DNA from: Coprinellus micaceus
Lineage: Eukaryota > Basidiomycota > Agaricomycetes > Agaricales > Psathyrellaceae
Reading direction: 5' to 3'
DNA: 64,000 nt
Assembly: GCA_951394405.1 (NCBI GenBank)
Contig: OX596342.1
Coordinates: 2,046,001 to 2,110,000 of the forward strand
Shown here: positions 21,564 to 31,585 of the stretch, one piece after another
Layout of the letters: each line of letters opens with the position of its first letter
How positions within the stretch are numbered: position 1 is the stretch's first letter
Translations under genes and position numbers: made by a program
The notes under the pieces: generated by a model
The model's input: only the letters and a program-made list of their open reading frames with translations
What the model was told of the DNA's origin: nothing
The model's database searches: none

Positions 21564-22563
21564 TGGGGGTGTCCAATTCCCTATACAGCCGACGCGCGTG
21601 ACAATGGCGTCACGCGCGTGTCACAGGCCGATAGGTGAAACCGAGAGCGCTTTGCCCAACTGCAAGCTCTACACGGCGTATTCTACTCAAATAAATTGTG
21701 GAATAGATGTTTACATAGCAGATTAGTATCTTGGCGAAATTTGATGTGCTTAAGTTAGGTACGGGACCAGATATTTGGCAATTCACCTGATGTCACTGCC
21801 AATTTGGCAGGGAAAACTTGTAAAGAATAGAACTCAACAACGAGTGCACGTACTGGGATGATTTATAGACAGATTTTGTAGCGAAGAAGGATTCTAACAG
21901 AACTCCACGATTCGATTTTTCATAGATTTCTTCACTCCTGAGATACCTCCTTTTACTGGGTAGTATCTGGCACTTGTAGGCCTTTAATCAAAAATCCGAT
22001 CCTGGAGTTCTATAGCCAGAAGTCACTTGAGATGAAATTCTCTATAAAACCTACTCGTCTGAGCAGATCGTACTGAGTTCTATTCTTTACAAGAGTGTCC
22101 ATCTGCCCCTTGCGATACTCAAATTTGCGCTACACCAAAGTATATAAATCGCACCAAACTAAAGTATAAACATAGAGTAGCATTCTAGCTTCACGAAGGT
22201 GTCTTTTATATGGCTCCAAGTGGACTCAGTGGAGAGCTATGGGGCAGAAGGTGCCGGACGTTCGTGATCAGCATGACCAGGCTCATGGCCAAAAATGGAA
22301 ATAGAGCAGTGACACGGGCGCCTCAGAGCCCTTTGGTCCTCTAGTTGACTGAACACGCATGTTGGCACAGCGAAATGAGTTCTTTTGGCTGTCTATATAC
22401 ATGTTAAATTGATTTCTACCCTCCTGATATTTATATCTAAGGGATGAGAGACGGAAAGGCACGAAAGGTGCTCACAAGTGCCCCTGTTTCGAGTTTCCAC
22501 GTGACACTGTGACGAAGTGTGACACGGGCCAGCCGCGTGACATACAGGGATTGGACACCCCCA
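21564..22563. mobile_element. 1.0-kb non-autonomous DNA element (hAT-like MITE)
   Basis: The ends are inverted: TGGGGGTGTCCAATTCCC on the left and the reverse complement of TGGGGGTGTCCAATCCCTG on the right. The 7-bp sequence CTTGTTT flanks both sides (21557-21563 and 22564-22570), as for a target-site duplication of the 7-8 bp class. The arms also share GACGCG/CGCGTC- and GTGAC/GTCAC-type palindromes. There is no coding capacity. Another inverted-repeat unit (21817-22093) sits inside. Confidence 0.75.
21817..22093. mobile_element. 277-bp inverted-repeat unit nested in the 1.0-kb element
   Basis: CTTGTAAAGAATAGAACTCA (21817-21836) is matched exactly by its reverse complement at 22074-22093. 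Inner parts are also partly complementary (the TTTATAGA..TTTTGTAG region against CTATAAAACCTAC). No flanking TSD was identified, so it may be a nested MITE or an internal palindrome of the host element. Confidence 0.55.
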
Positions 22564-22959
22564 CTTGTTTGCCTGGTTCCAGGCACTCCGAATGGGTAGG
22601 TTGATCTGGGGGGCAACTACACATAGTTCTCGATCCAGATAGGTTGGGCTCCCACTGGCATCTGCGGCCTTGGGCAACTCTTCTAATTTTATCTTCCCTA
22701 GACCCGCCTCTCATTTGAACATCACCATCCAAGTCTCTCACAAAAGGTGAGATCGTTGTCTCTGCTCCCGGCATACTTTCATTCCAATCGTTGAATTGAG
22801 GAATAGAAGCATGTCAGATGGGTTTGTTTTGAGGCTTGAAGTGAACTTAAGCATCTTAATCTCACCTTCTCCATTCTACACCCAGCCATGGACGTATATG
22901 CTGAATGAACACCTGATATTAATACTCTTCGTCTCTCGACGACCTCGTTCGTCCACCCA

Positions 22960-24000
22960 GCATCAATTGCCTCAGCGAAAGCGGCAAGTGTTCTGAAAAC
23001 AAGATCAGTTCTGGCTCCTTTGGTGCGTCCTTGTTCCCTTCGTTGACTTGGGTGATATCTCCCTCAGGATTAACATTGCCTTGGGCGAGGAGGTTGCTAT
23101 TAAGCTGGAGTGCGTTCAGTCCAAGCAGACCCAGCTCGAATACGAATCCAAAGTCTACAACGGTGTTGGTGTTCCCTTCGTCCGATGGTTCAGTACCGAA
23201 TGCGATTACAGTGTCGAGGTTCTCAACATCCTTGGACTTTCCCTGGAAGACCCCTTCAACTTCCGCAACCGAAAATTCAGCCTCAAGACCATTCTGATCC
23301 TGGCCAACCAACTCGTCAGCCCTCCAATTTTTTTTGCCACACATCCTAACTTTAGGTTTCTCTAGGTCTCATATCGAAGATATCCACTCGTGACTTCATT
23401 CACCATGACGTCAAGCCCAGCAATTTTCTGATGGGTATCAGGAAGTGGCAAACAGGTCAATGTCATCGACTTTGGTCCTGCGAAGCAATTCCACAATCCC
23501 AAGACCCACATCCCCTACCACAATCCCAAGACCCACATCCCCTACCACAAGAACCAGAACCCCACCGGCACCGTCTACTACACCTCCATCAACACACTTG
23601 GGTGCTGAGCAGGCCCGTCGTAATAGTCTCTCACCTATGTCCTCATGCATTTCCTTCGTGGTGCACTCCCCTAGCAGGGCCTCAAGGCTGCCACCAAAAG
23701 CAGCAGTATGACCGCATCATGGAGAACAAGATGGCCCACCGACCTCTGCCGTGGCTTCCCCAACGAACTCAGCCTCCTCCTCAACTATACTTGTGCCCTC
23801 TGCTTCAGCGATAAGCCTCTTCCGTGAGCTCTTCGTTCACGAGGTTACCAATACGACTATGCCTTTGACTGGAGTGTCCAGCGCGGTGCTCAGGATGACC
23901 AGGCTGCTACCTCTGGATCCAAGGCTTGAGCTGGAAGGCGCAAGATCGTTCAGAAGCCTGAGGGGGACCACCGCTCCAGCGACAGGATGTGAGTTATCTG
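22960..24000 (+). pseudogene. Casein kinase 1 family pseudogene
   Basis: The frame starts near GGCAAGTGTTCTGAAAACAAG with a glycine-loop remnant (NKISSGSFG). An intron-like GTGCGTCC segment follows, then [36 protein letters not shown] and [17 protein letters not shown] frame change leads to FIHHDVKPSNFLMGI (the HRD catalytic loop, with His in place of Arg), then another to NVIDFGPAKQF (the DFG loop) and YTSINTHLGAEQARR. The end is scrambled in several frames. This order is that of CK1/Hrr25 kinases, but at least three frameshifts prevent a product. Because an intron-like segment is kept, this looks like a gene duplicate and not a retrocopy. Confidence 0.8.
23492..23545 (+). repeat. 27-bp in-frame tandem duplication in the CK1 pseudogene
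   Basis: A 27-base unit coding HNPKTHIPY occurs twice back to back (23492-23518 and 23519-23545). It duplicates nine residues of the activation segment. Confidence 0.9.
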
Positions 24001-24305
24001 TTTGACCCTATTCTATCTATCAGACTGATCTTACCGAGGGGGTGTTGCCCGAGCAGCCCGAGCTACTCAACCCTAGGACCCCGCTAGCGGTTTCGGCTAC
24101 GGGGTCCTACTCCCCTTTATGGAAATCCATCAAACGCGGCATGGTGCCGAAGCCCCTGTCTCAAACGCGAGGTTGAGCTGAGGAGAATATGTCGACTCAA
24201 TCCATATGTTCTTCATCCGTTCACCAACCATAATAGGTATTCTGTATGCGCAGTAAAGTAGTATGATAGGCTCCATTATTTTCACAAATTCATCGCACTG
24301 TTGCA

Positions 24306-24560
24306 ATGCCGCCCAAGTACGATGGCGTCCCCTTCTCCCCTCCAAAATACGCCGTTTTCCGCACGAACGCTGGCCGTCGCGAAGATAAAGTCCAAATATT
24401 CCACCTCAGTGGTGACACTAAGTTCGAGCTACTTCAGTGCCCCACCTGTCTCCAGTTTCTCAGGCTCTTGGACTCCAGTGGGCAACCCGAAGCGTGCGAG
24501 ATCCGCTTCGAGTGCTCAGACAACTTCACGGCCAAAGAAAAAGTCGAAAAAAGGTTGAAA
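24306..24560 (+). CDS. Short ORF, unknown, reading frame ambiguous
   Basis: Two overlapping plus-strand frames look protein-like. The first starts at 24306 (MPPKYDGVPFSPPKYAVF...) and carries CPTCLQFL and CEIRFEC, a possible metal site. The second starts at 24325 in a good initiation context, runs 78 codons and ends in a Lys-rich tail (RPKKKSKKG). Only one can be the main product. There are no neighbours or domains to decide. Confidence 0.25.
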
Positions 24561-25457
24561 TTTATGTATATATGTACAAATGCATGCAGGTTCACCGCTC
24601 TACATATCGCGCCCCTTTCGCTATCTAAGCGCGCATCGGCAGAGGTGCAAGCTGTGATGGCATCAGGACCCCGACTGCCTTCGGGATGCCAGCTGGCTGG
24701 TGAGGTTGTTATTTCCGATTTGCTCGGACGACACCCCCTTGGATCTTACCATGTAGGCTTCGGTCGCACAGGCAGGCGTAGCAAGGTGTCCCTGCACAGG
24801 TTCCCCTGCCTCATGCTGCTTGCGGGCGTGATGCTGATCTCTGGTAAATGGACTGCTCTGCAGCGATGTGGCTGTTTTGTCGAATTCTGCGCGCCCCGAG
24901 TGTGCTGAATGAATGGGGGCAGGGGACAGGTGTAGTTTTCGCTTGGTTGAAGTGTCAAAGGAAGACCTCGTGTATTGGCGGCAAGTCCGCGGCTGAGGGG
25001 CCGTTGCCAGCATGGTCTTACAGGAAGCTGGTTTTTCGTCATGGAATCTCCTGATGGCATTCAAGGCGGACTTCGGTGTTCCGCCTGGTTGCTTGCATTC
25101 CCACTTGAGAATGCTGACCAGTTGATGACGTGCCACTGTCCATGGCACCCAGATCGGATGTCTCATCTGCCTCGCGAAGAACCATTTAACAAGGCTTTCT
25201 ATCTAAACACATGTGGTATGTGCGCGACGTGCCCAATCCATCCCCTTGCACTACCTGGCATGAATGCCTCTTTTTATTCTTCTCCTTCAGAAAACGGGGA
25301 CTATCCCTATTCACGCCCAACCCCTGACATTGTCCCTTGAAGGGATGAGGCCGAGGTTGCGCCTCCTTTCCCCTTGCCTGGCAATTATCCCCTGACCCAC
25401 TGTTATCTTGGGTGCCTTCCTAGGATCAAGGCAACCTTCTTCCCTTATATTTGCTGT
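24561..25457. other. Intergenic, no supportable gene
   Basis: Only unsupported open frames in several phases are present. I saw no repeats or motifs. Confidence 0.3.
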
Positions 25458-25660
25458 CTGACTCATCTCAGTCACCGTGGAACAACCCCCTTGAAGGGAT
25501 ATGAATTTTCTGTTCCAATGGGGCCTTCGGGGGTCTGTTCCAACCATGTTCCCCTTTCCACTATTCCACCTTCTGGTCCACCATTCCACATTGCTGTTCC
25601 AAATATCCATTCCAATTCCCCATTGGGAACCAAATCTGTTCCATATTCCACCTTCGGCCG
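25458..25660 (-). repeat. GGAA-rich repeat (truncated copy), also at 52505-52712
   Basis: On the minus strand this shares about 200 bases with 52505-52712: GGTGGAATATGGAACAGATT, then CCAATGGGGAATTGGAATGG, and an end in GTGACTGAGATG. The dense GGAAT/GGAAC motifs look like the subterminal repeats of a DNA transposon. It lies exactly where the hAT-type gene loses its family similarity. Confidence 0.7.
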
Positions 25661-26413
25661 GTCGAGCAAGTACCACGAGAGCTCACAGGCAGAAAATAGG
25701 CGTACCACATCGCAGTTGAAGTCGTGCTGCCTTTGAGCCTGGTCTCGAGGTGTACCGAATGTCAACTCTGCATCGCCAAAGCCGTACGAAGGTGACTGTT
25801 TGGCGCGCTTTGGACTTGGAGGTCCATGCTGTGGGTGCGCGATAAATCCAGGTGAAGGGGTGGTGCCAGTAAGAGGGGAAAGTTGAGGGGCAAAGGGGTG
25901 GTGCATAGGGAGCTGATGTAGTGCCGAATACCCGTCAGGAACCACAGGCTGGTACCGGAGGGCAGCAATCGATGATGGCTGCACATAGCTGTCGGTTACA
26001 CCACTAGAATTTGCCAGAGCTTTGTTTTTAAGCTCGTATTCGACCTGTTGCCTCAGCTCGCGGTCGACGTGGCTACAGCCTCGCATGTGCGTTGTCATTT
26101 GGGGGATTTTGCCAGACCTTGGCTCGAGTTTCTTCAGTCCTGTTTGGGAAGACATAATCAGGTAAGTCTTATGTGGCCGAAGGTGCTTAAACTCCCAGTG
26201 CATACCTTCAGCGAACCAGTACTCAGCCGTAAGACTTCCTGTAGTATCAGGGGGAACTTCTCCTTGGCGTTCGGCGGTTGCACGAGCCTGCTTGAGGTTC
26301 CGGATGGTGTTGTCGAGGCATCCGGTGCACCAGGCATTCTTGTGGGACTTGTCACCTTTGTACTTCTTCCCATCGCAATAAAAGGCCCTCCACAGGGGCG
26401 ACTTGGACACCAT
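25655..26413 (-). pseudogene. BED-finger hAT-type transposase gene, 3'-truncated
   Basis: Starting at ATG 26413, MVSKSPLWRAFYCDGKKYKG..HKNAWCTGC gives a BED-like zinc finger (Cys..Cys spaced around His-Lys-Asn). A short intron (GTATGCAC...AAACAG) is followed by LEPRSGKIPQMTTHMRGC, the usual second Cys/His motif. A Pro-rich linker comes next, then FNCDVVRLFSACELSWYLLD, which begins the conserved hAT-type domain. At about 25658 the frame runs into the GGAA-rich repeat and continues only as repeat-coded residues. The catalytic core is therefore missing. In this family the protein binds the element ends through the BED finger. Upstream GGTCA repeats (26540-26640) may be its own terminus. Confidence 0.7.
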
Positions 26414-26539
26414 GGCGTGGAGAAAGAAACACGTAGCATATATTGGCCGGAACTACCATAAATTTCTCACTACGACGGTGATAAGAGAACGAACAGCGTG
26501 TCGCGTCGCGTATCCACTGGCACACACCAATGCGCCGTG

Positions 26540-26640
26540 ATCGAATGATGGACCCCCATTGACCAGTCAGGACCCGGTCACTGACCCGGACCTTGACCAT
26601 GGGTCAAACATTGACGGTCAAGGGTCAATGCTTGACCTGC
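26540..26640. repeat. TTGACC/GGTCA subterminal repeat cluster
   Basis: GGTCA or TGACC occurs many times in both orientations within about 100 bp, directly upstream of the BED/hAT gene. This is the expected appearance of a transposon end bound by its transposase. No outer TIR partner remains at the truncated side. Confidence 0.5.
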
Positions 26641-27480
26641 ACAACACTGTCTGCTGTACATCGTTTGGGACCCAGGAGGCAACGACGCTCCTTGGAATGG
26701 CAACTTAGCTCTTCCAGAACAAGGATGTGAGGACTTGTTCCGCTTTGAAGTGAGATTGGCGATTTATATTCGTCTTGTTGGGCTCGGTGTGTCCCCGTTC
26801 CAGACCGCGCTAAGGCATGTGTATTTGGCAATCAAGGAGCTCACGACGACAGCAGAGGATGTGATTATGGTGACAACCACCATCGTGAAGGATATACAGG
26901 CCAACTCCAATGTCACCTACAGGCCGAACACTATCTGAGCACTGTGCCATGTCGGAAAAGCGCCAGTAGCCCTATAAGGGCCGTAAGGCGCAAAAGGCAC
27001 CCTACACCTTGTTGGGCGCCCTACAAGGGGAAGAACCTCCAGCAAGAGCAGCCGAGGGTCTGCAAGGGCAGGGTGACACCTTGTAAGGGTGTTCATCCCA
27101 GCATTGTAAGGCACGTCGCCTCATCCTGGGAACCATGTCCCAGACCCGCCTTGCAAGGGCATGGGTCCATAGCAACGCTCATCACTTCCTGATAAGGCCA
27201 TGCGGTCAAAAAGCATCCAGACACTTGGCGCCCGGTGCTTACTTCGAATTCTTTCCTCTATACAACTTCGTATTGACTACCTGTGGTTGTTAACTATTAG
27301 GATCGTTAGTGAATGGGAATTTCTTGACTTACTACAACCCTATACACTCACTTGACTTACATGAAATTAATACGAACGACTCTAATTAACGCTGTGGGAA
27401 AGTTAGTCTACACTATGGCTATGGGTTATATTGCATACATTACTATTAGGTGGGGGGTGTATGGGGGCAATGCGGTTAGT

Positions 27481-27560
27481 TGGACTTAGGGAGATTCGAA
27501 CGCGTGCCTTACCATACGAACTGCAGGGATAGTTTCCACTAGGCTAAATGCTCGCCTGAG
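27481..27560 (-). repeat. tRNA-derived (SINE-like) sequence
   Basis: On the minus strand an A-box-like TTAGCCTAGTGG and a B-box-like GCGTTCGAATCTC are spaced as in a tRNA. Acceptor and T stems do not pair, so this is not a functional tRNA. Confidence 0.45.
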
Positions 27561-27831
27561 TGCTAATAAGGTAGGTTTAATATATACCCTTTGAACTGCT
27601 CTGCCTTGCAAGGCTCATAAGCGTTGCAGGGACGCCGGTGCATGACTCAGGCTGGCCCACCAACCGGTGGGGAGGACACAAAGACTGCGGCTCAGGATCA
27701 GGTCGTTAGAATAGGTAGAAATGGAGGTAGTGTATTACAGGTCATTTAATAGCCGGTCAGTGTCAAAATGTATTCTAGAATTTCCAGGTGGGGCCGAGCG
27801 CACTAAGGGTTGCCTGAAGAAAAAGACTATT

Positions 27832-28212
27832 CTACACCAATGATAAATCCAGATGTGAAAGGTTAGAGGGTCGGGTAGCCATAATATTAGCAATAACCAG
27901 GCATGATATGTGAAGAAAGCATGCCTTCAGGGCGGGTGGACGCTCCGTGGGAAGAAGCGAAGCCATTTTGTTCTGCACTATGGCATCCTCCACAGTTTGC
28001 ATCCATTTGCTTTGCTCCTTCGCTACGCGTGTGAGCTCATTGATGATAATTTGCAAGTTCCTCAGCTTCCCTTCAAGCTCATAGAGGAGGCTAATGAGTT
28101 GGCCAGAGTCGTTCGAACCGATAAGCGACTGGAGCAGGGGTGTTGAAAGGTCGGATGGTTTCCGTGGGGTGTAGGACTCGGAAGGTGGGCGAACGAGGAA
28201 AGAAGAATCCAT
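27832..28212 (-). CDS. Small coiled-coil protein, unknown
   Basis: A single-exon ORF of 126 aa from ATG 28212. Residues 1-30 are Ser/Pro-rich (SYTPRKPSDLSTPLL). Residues about 35-75 form a likely coiled coil (LISLLYELEGKLRNLQIIIN). The tail is unremarkable. It lies in the same orientation as, and downstream of, the 758-codon gene, inside the Plavaka-bounded segment. No family was recognised. Confidence 0.4.
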   Translation of the reverse strand: MDSSFLVRPPSESYTPRKPSDLSTPLLQSLIGSNDSGQLISLLYELEGKLRNLQIIINELTRVAKEQSKWMQTVEDAIVQNKMASLLPTERPPALKACFLHISCLVIANIMATRPSNLSHLDLSLV

Positions 28213-29110
28213 AGGGTTTTAATTCGGATGGGTTGGTCCCACGATTCCTGTCTCTGGAAAGACTGCTGGTGTGGTTCTCAAACCTCAACTTGGAAGATGG
28301 GGCCTCGATGATCTAGTGCGGCATCGTTCAAATGTGAGTGCCTTGAACCACTATATGGACCCTGAGAGTGCGAACCTGAGCTGGTGTTGGTTTTCTTCCC
28401 AAATGAATCCAACGATATACACCCAAAGAGCCCTTAGTGAATGGGAATGATGATGATGGGAGAGCGCAAGCTGGGGTACAATGTCACGTCAAATCACACT
28501 TGTGCATGGCATTGTTGGTAATGTTTGGACCTATTTCTGACGCGACAGTGCTGCAAACACGGCTCAGTTCACCCTCCTTGATGTCCTGCTCGTTCTTTGG
28601 TCAGTAAATAAAGGTAATGTATTTCAAGAGCGGCCTTTCAGATAGGTTTACGGTTGGCAACAGACCTACGGCATAGTCACCGGTAATGGTGTAACGGGGA
28701 CACCATTGACAAGACCAGTGTCCTGTGAGCACATCGAACCTTTGAATAAGGTATGCCCAAAACAGAAAGTATGCATGTCTACGTGCCTTACTTAGTTGAC
28801 CCACCAGAGGACAAGCACCTGACCAGGGAATTGTCGATAAGCAAAGTGCTTAGGTTTGATGGCATCAGTACTGTGAGTGTAAGCGCCCGTCGCCGCACCC
28901 GGTTACACGGGCGCTAGTCAATGGTACACCACTCCCCCCTCTCTGTGTGAGGAGTACTGACAAGCTAGATCATTGGTAGTCACATGCAGACCATCTTTGT
29001 AGTGTTTTGTTGGGGTGCAATGCTGATAATGAACCATTTATTAAAGGGTAAAAAAAGAAACAGTACTACACACGGGAATCGTGTCAAGTGATAAGAACAT
29101 GCTCTGTCGT
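28213..29110. other. Gap between cargo genes
   Basis: No supportable gene. A short CG-rich block (GCGCCCGTCGCCGCACCCGGTTACACGGGCGC, 28883 on) contains the inverted pair GCGCCCG/CGGGCGC. Nothing else was recognised. Confidence 0.3.
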
Positions 29111-31585
29111 TTACCCTTTCTTCGTCGAAGCTGGTGCTTTACCGCCACACTTACCACCTTTACTGCCCCTCATAGTGGGGGTACCCGCCAGCGCACCACC
29201 GCTATTGTTCATGTCAACGACCACCAGGTTTGAAACACCATCGGTGATCGCCTCGACGGGCTGGGGATTGCTCCTGGCCAACTGTGCTCGTGTTTGGCGA
29301 GCTACAGTTGGTGCTACCCCCAAGCTGGTAGCCCACGCACGCCTCGGTCGGCTTCGAGCATCTGGAACACCCGACTGAGCTGGCTCAGGTGCAACAGCGC
29401 CGACTTCAGATCCCATGGCTGGACTGCCTGGCTGACCGATTGCTCCTGCTGGCATGGAAACTGGCATAGACTCGGATCCGGGGGGCTTGGTGTGCAGGGA
29501 ATTAATAACAGAGGGTCCTGGGGAGGGGGTTCGTGAGGATGAGAAGGGTGATGGGCGGGTATGTGCCGGGGGGAGCGGAGGGGGAGGCCCTCGAGGATTC
29601 AGACGATGAGTAGAAGGGGGGCCATGCTGGAAGCTCTGGGATATGATGAAGGACATCTGCTCCTCAAGGCCAGGCTGATCCGGCTCAATAATAATCTCCA
29701 TATCACCAAAACCATTGATACTCGAGGGCTGATTGCTGCTCAAAGTGCGGCGGGCACTGCTATGCGCCCTTGGACCAGTAGGGAATACATCACCGAGTGA
29801 TTCATTGAACTCGAAGTTGACAAGGCCGCTAGATTTAGTTTGAAATGAATATTCTTGCTCCTGGTAGAGGTGGGTAACCGAAACGTTTGGTGACATGTAC
29901 ATGCTGTCGTTGTTGGGGTCTCGGGAAGTTGGGACTATGTCAGGCGATGGCCTGGTCAGTCTAAAATGGTGATACGAATCTATCAACTTGAACTTATGAT
30001 GATACGACTCCTCCTGTGGCTGCTGGACCTGTGGCTGGGTCCTTTTCTGGGCTGGCTGGGTTGCAGTGGCGATCAACTGAGCAGCAGTGGCACCCTGCGT
30101 CTTCTGGGGCTGTGCTGGAGTTGCTGTCGTCTGCCATGCCTTGTTCTGCTGGGCAATGGAGGGGAATACATTTTCATTCCATTCAGCTGCAAGTGCTCAG
30201 CCTGCCTCGCTGTCCCAAATCCCCCACAAATACCAAGTGTACTCATCGTAGTCTGCGGACCATTTGATCTTTGTGAAGGGACCCTCCCCATCATGAGTAA
30301 ATGAGGAATCCGGGGAGAGGATGATACGGGCCTAGTTTTAATGCTGTCAGAGTGGATGAAAAACACGTAAATGGGTCTCAGACACACTAGAATTGCCATG
30401 AATGTGATGAAGCCTGGGGTTACCCCCATTTCTGAGGCATACTTGGACAGAGCATTCCGCTTGTTGATAGAAAGCTTATCGATCCTTGAGACGAAGGACT
30501 GTCCATAGATCAACACATGCGCAAGCTGTGGATACAGTGTCAACAGGTGCCTCAACTTTGAAGTAAAGAGAGATCAGACGTAGGAGGAGAGCTTACTCGG
30601 AATAGTGATTCATGCAGGAAAACATTCCCGGCAATGACTTCAGTGTTCAGATCACGAAAGAGGATGGGGCAGAATGGGGTGCTGATAAAGGTGCCTCCGC
30701 TATCCTCGTCAATACCAGCCAGGTCGCATAACTGACGGAGGTGTCGGCGGCATGGGGCACATGTTGAGGAGAAGAGGTCCTTGCCAAATTCGGTGAGGAC
30801 TTCATGAGTTGTGGCGCCGTTGCGCGTAAAGACGGCCAGATCGTCGTTATCGCTGGCCTTGAGGTCTGCAAAATCCTTAGATACTTGGTCGCGGATGCTT
30901 GCGAATATCTCAGGACCGCATGTTCGGGCTCGCGAGATGATATTTGAACGCTCTTCCTCAGCCCTTTTGTTGAACTGTGGAAACTGTAAGTGTAGAAGGG
31001 AACAGTATTTTGACGCCGCTACGCACCTCATCTACAAGCGCAGTATATCCAGCCCATACTTGCTCTTTTGTCTCCTCATCAGCACAACAGTGGAGTAGAT
31101 CCAATGCGTCTCCAAGCCGCTTATTCTCTGGGAAATTCTCATCAAAGCGGACCGTGACGTTATCTCTGAGACACCCTTGCTCAGGAACACCAAATAGATG
31201 GGGCCCTGTGTACAGCATATAGAAGTAAAGATAGACTTTTGCCAGTGCTACTCCTGTGTTGTGAGCAGCGAGGCCACGCCTCTCCCATTCCTTGAGCTCG
31301 CCTGGGTCCCTCTTGTGGACATCACGACTAGCAGCTGCGAGTGTGACAAGCTCTGCTTCATATTCAGCAGCAGCCCCGTTTGCCTCTTGAAGCTCATCCC
31401 GATATTGAACGATGAGAGCATGGGCGAGTCGGAGTGCCTATATGAATGCTGATAGTCAGGAGTGAACCTGACCTCGAAGAACTGAGAAACCTCACCTTGA
31501 TCAAGGCGTCAACGTCCGAGGTGGCAAGGGCAGTCTCAATTGCCCATAGATTGTGAGAAGTGTCGTCAGGTAGTTCCTGTGGCAT
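29111..31585 (-). pseudogene. 758-codon gene of unknown function with one internal TGA
   Basis: Five exons, all joining in phase 0: 31585-31496, 31437-31027, 30983-30597, 30555-30388 and 30331-29111. The first two-thirds look folded: a helical N-terminus (MPQELPDDTSHNLWAIETAL), FYMLYTGPHLFGVPEQGCL, CAPCRRHLRQLCDLAGI with clustered Cys, FCPILFRDLNTEVIAGNVF, and IKWSADYDEYTWYLWGIWD. The last 300 residues are Pro/Ser/Gln-rich and end in a Lys/Gly-rich tail. Codon 397 (30199-30197) is TGA between WDSEAG and ALAAEWNENVF; CGA->TGA is the simplest cause. Everything else is open. It may be a resident gene or transposon cargo. No known domain was recognised. Confidence 0.6.

Noticed and set aside
27590..27640. 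CCTTGCAAGG palindrome as a regulatory operator
   Set aside because: The same motif is repeated at both ends of the Plavaka-bounded segment, so a transposon subterminal repeat explains it better.
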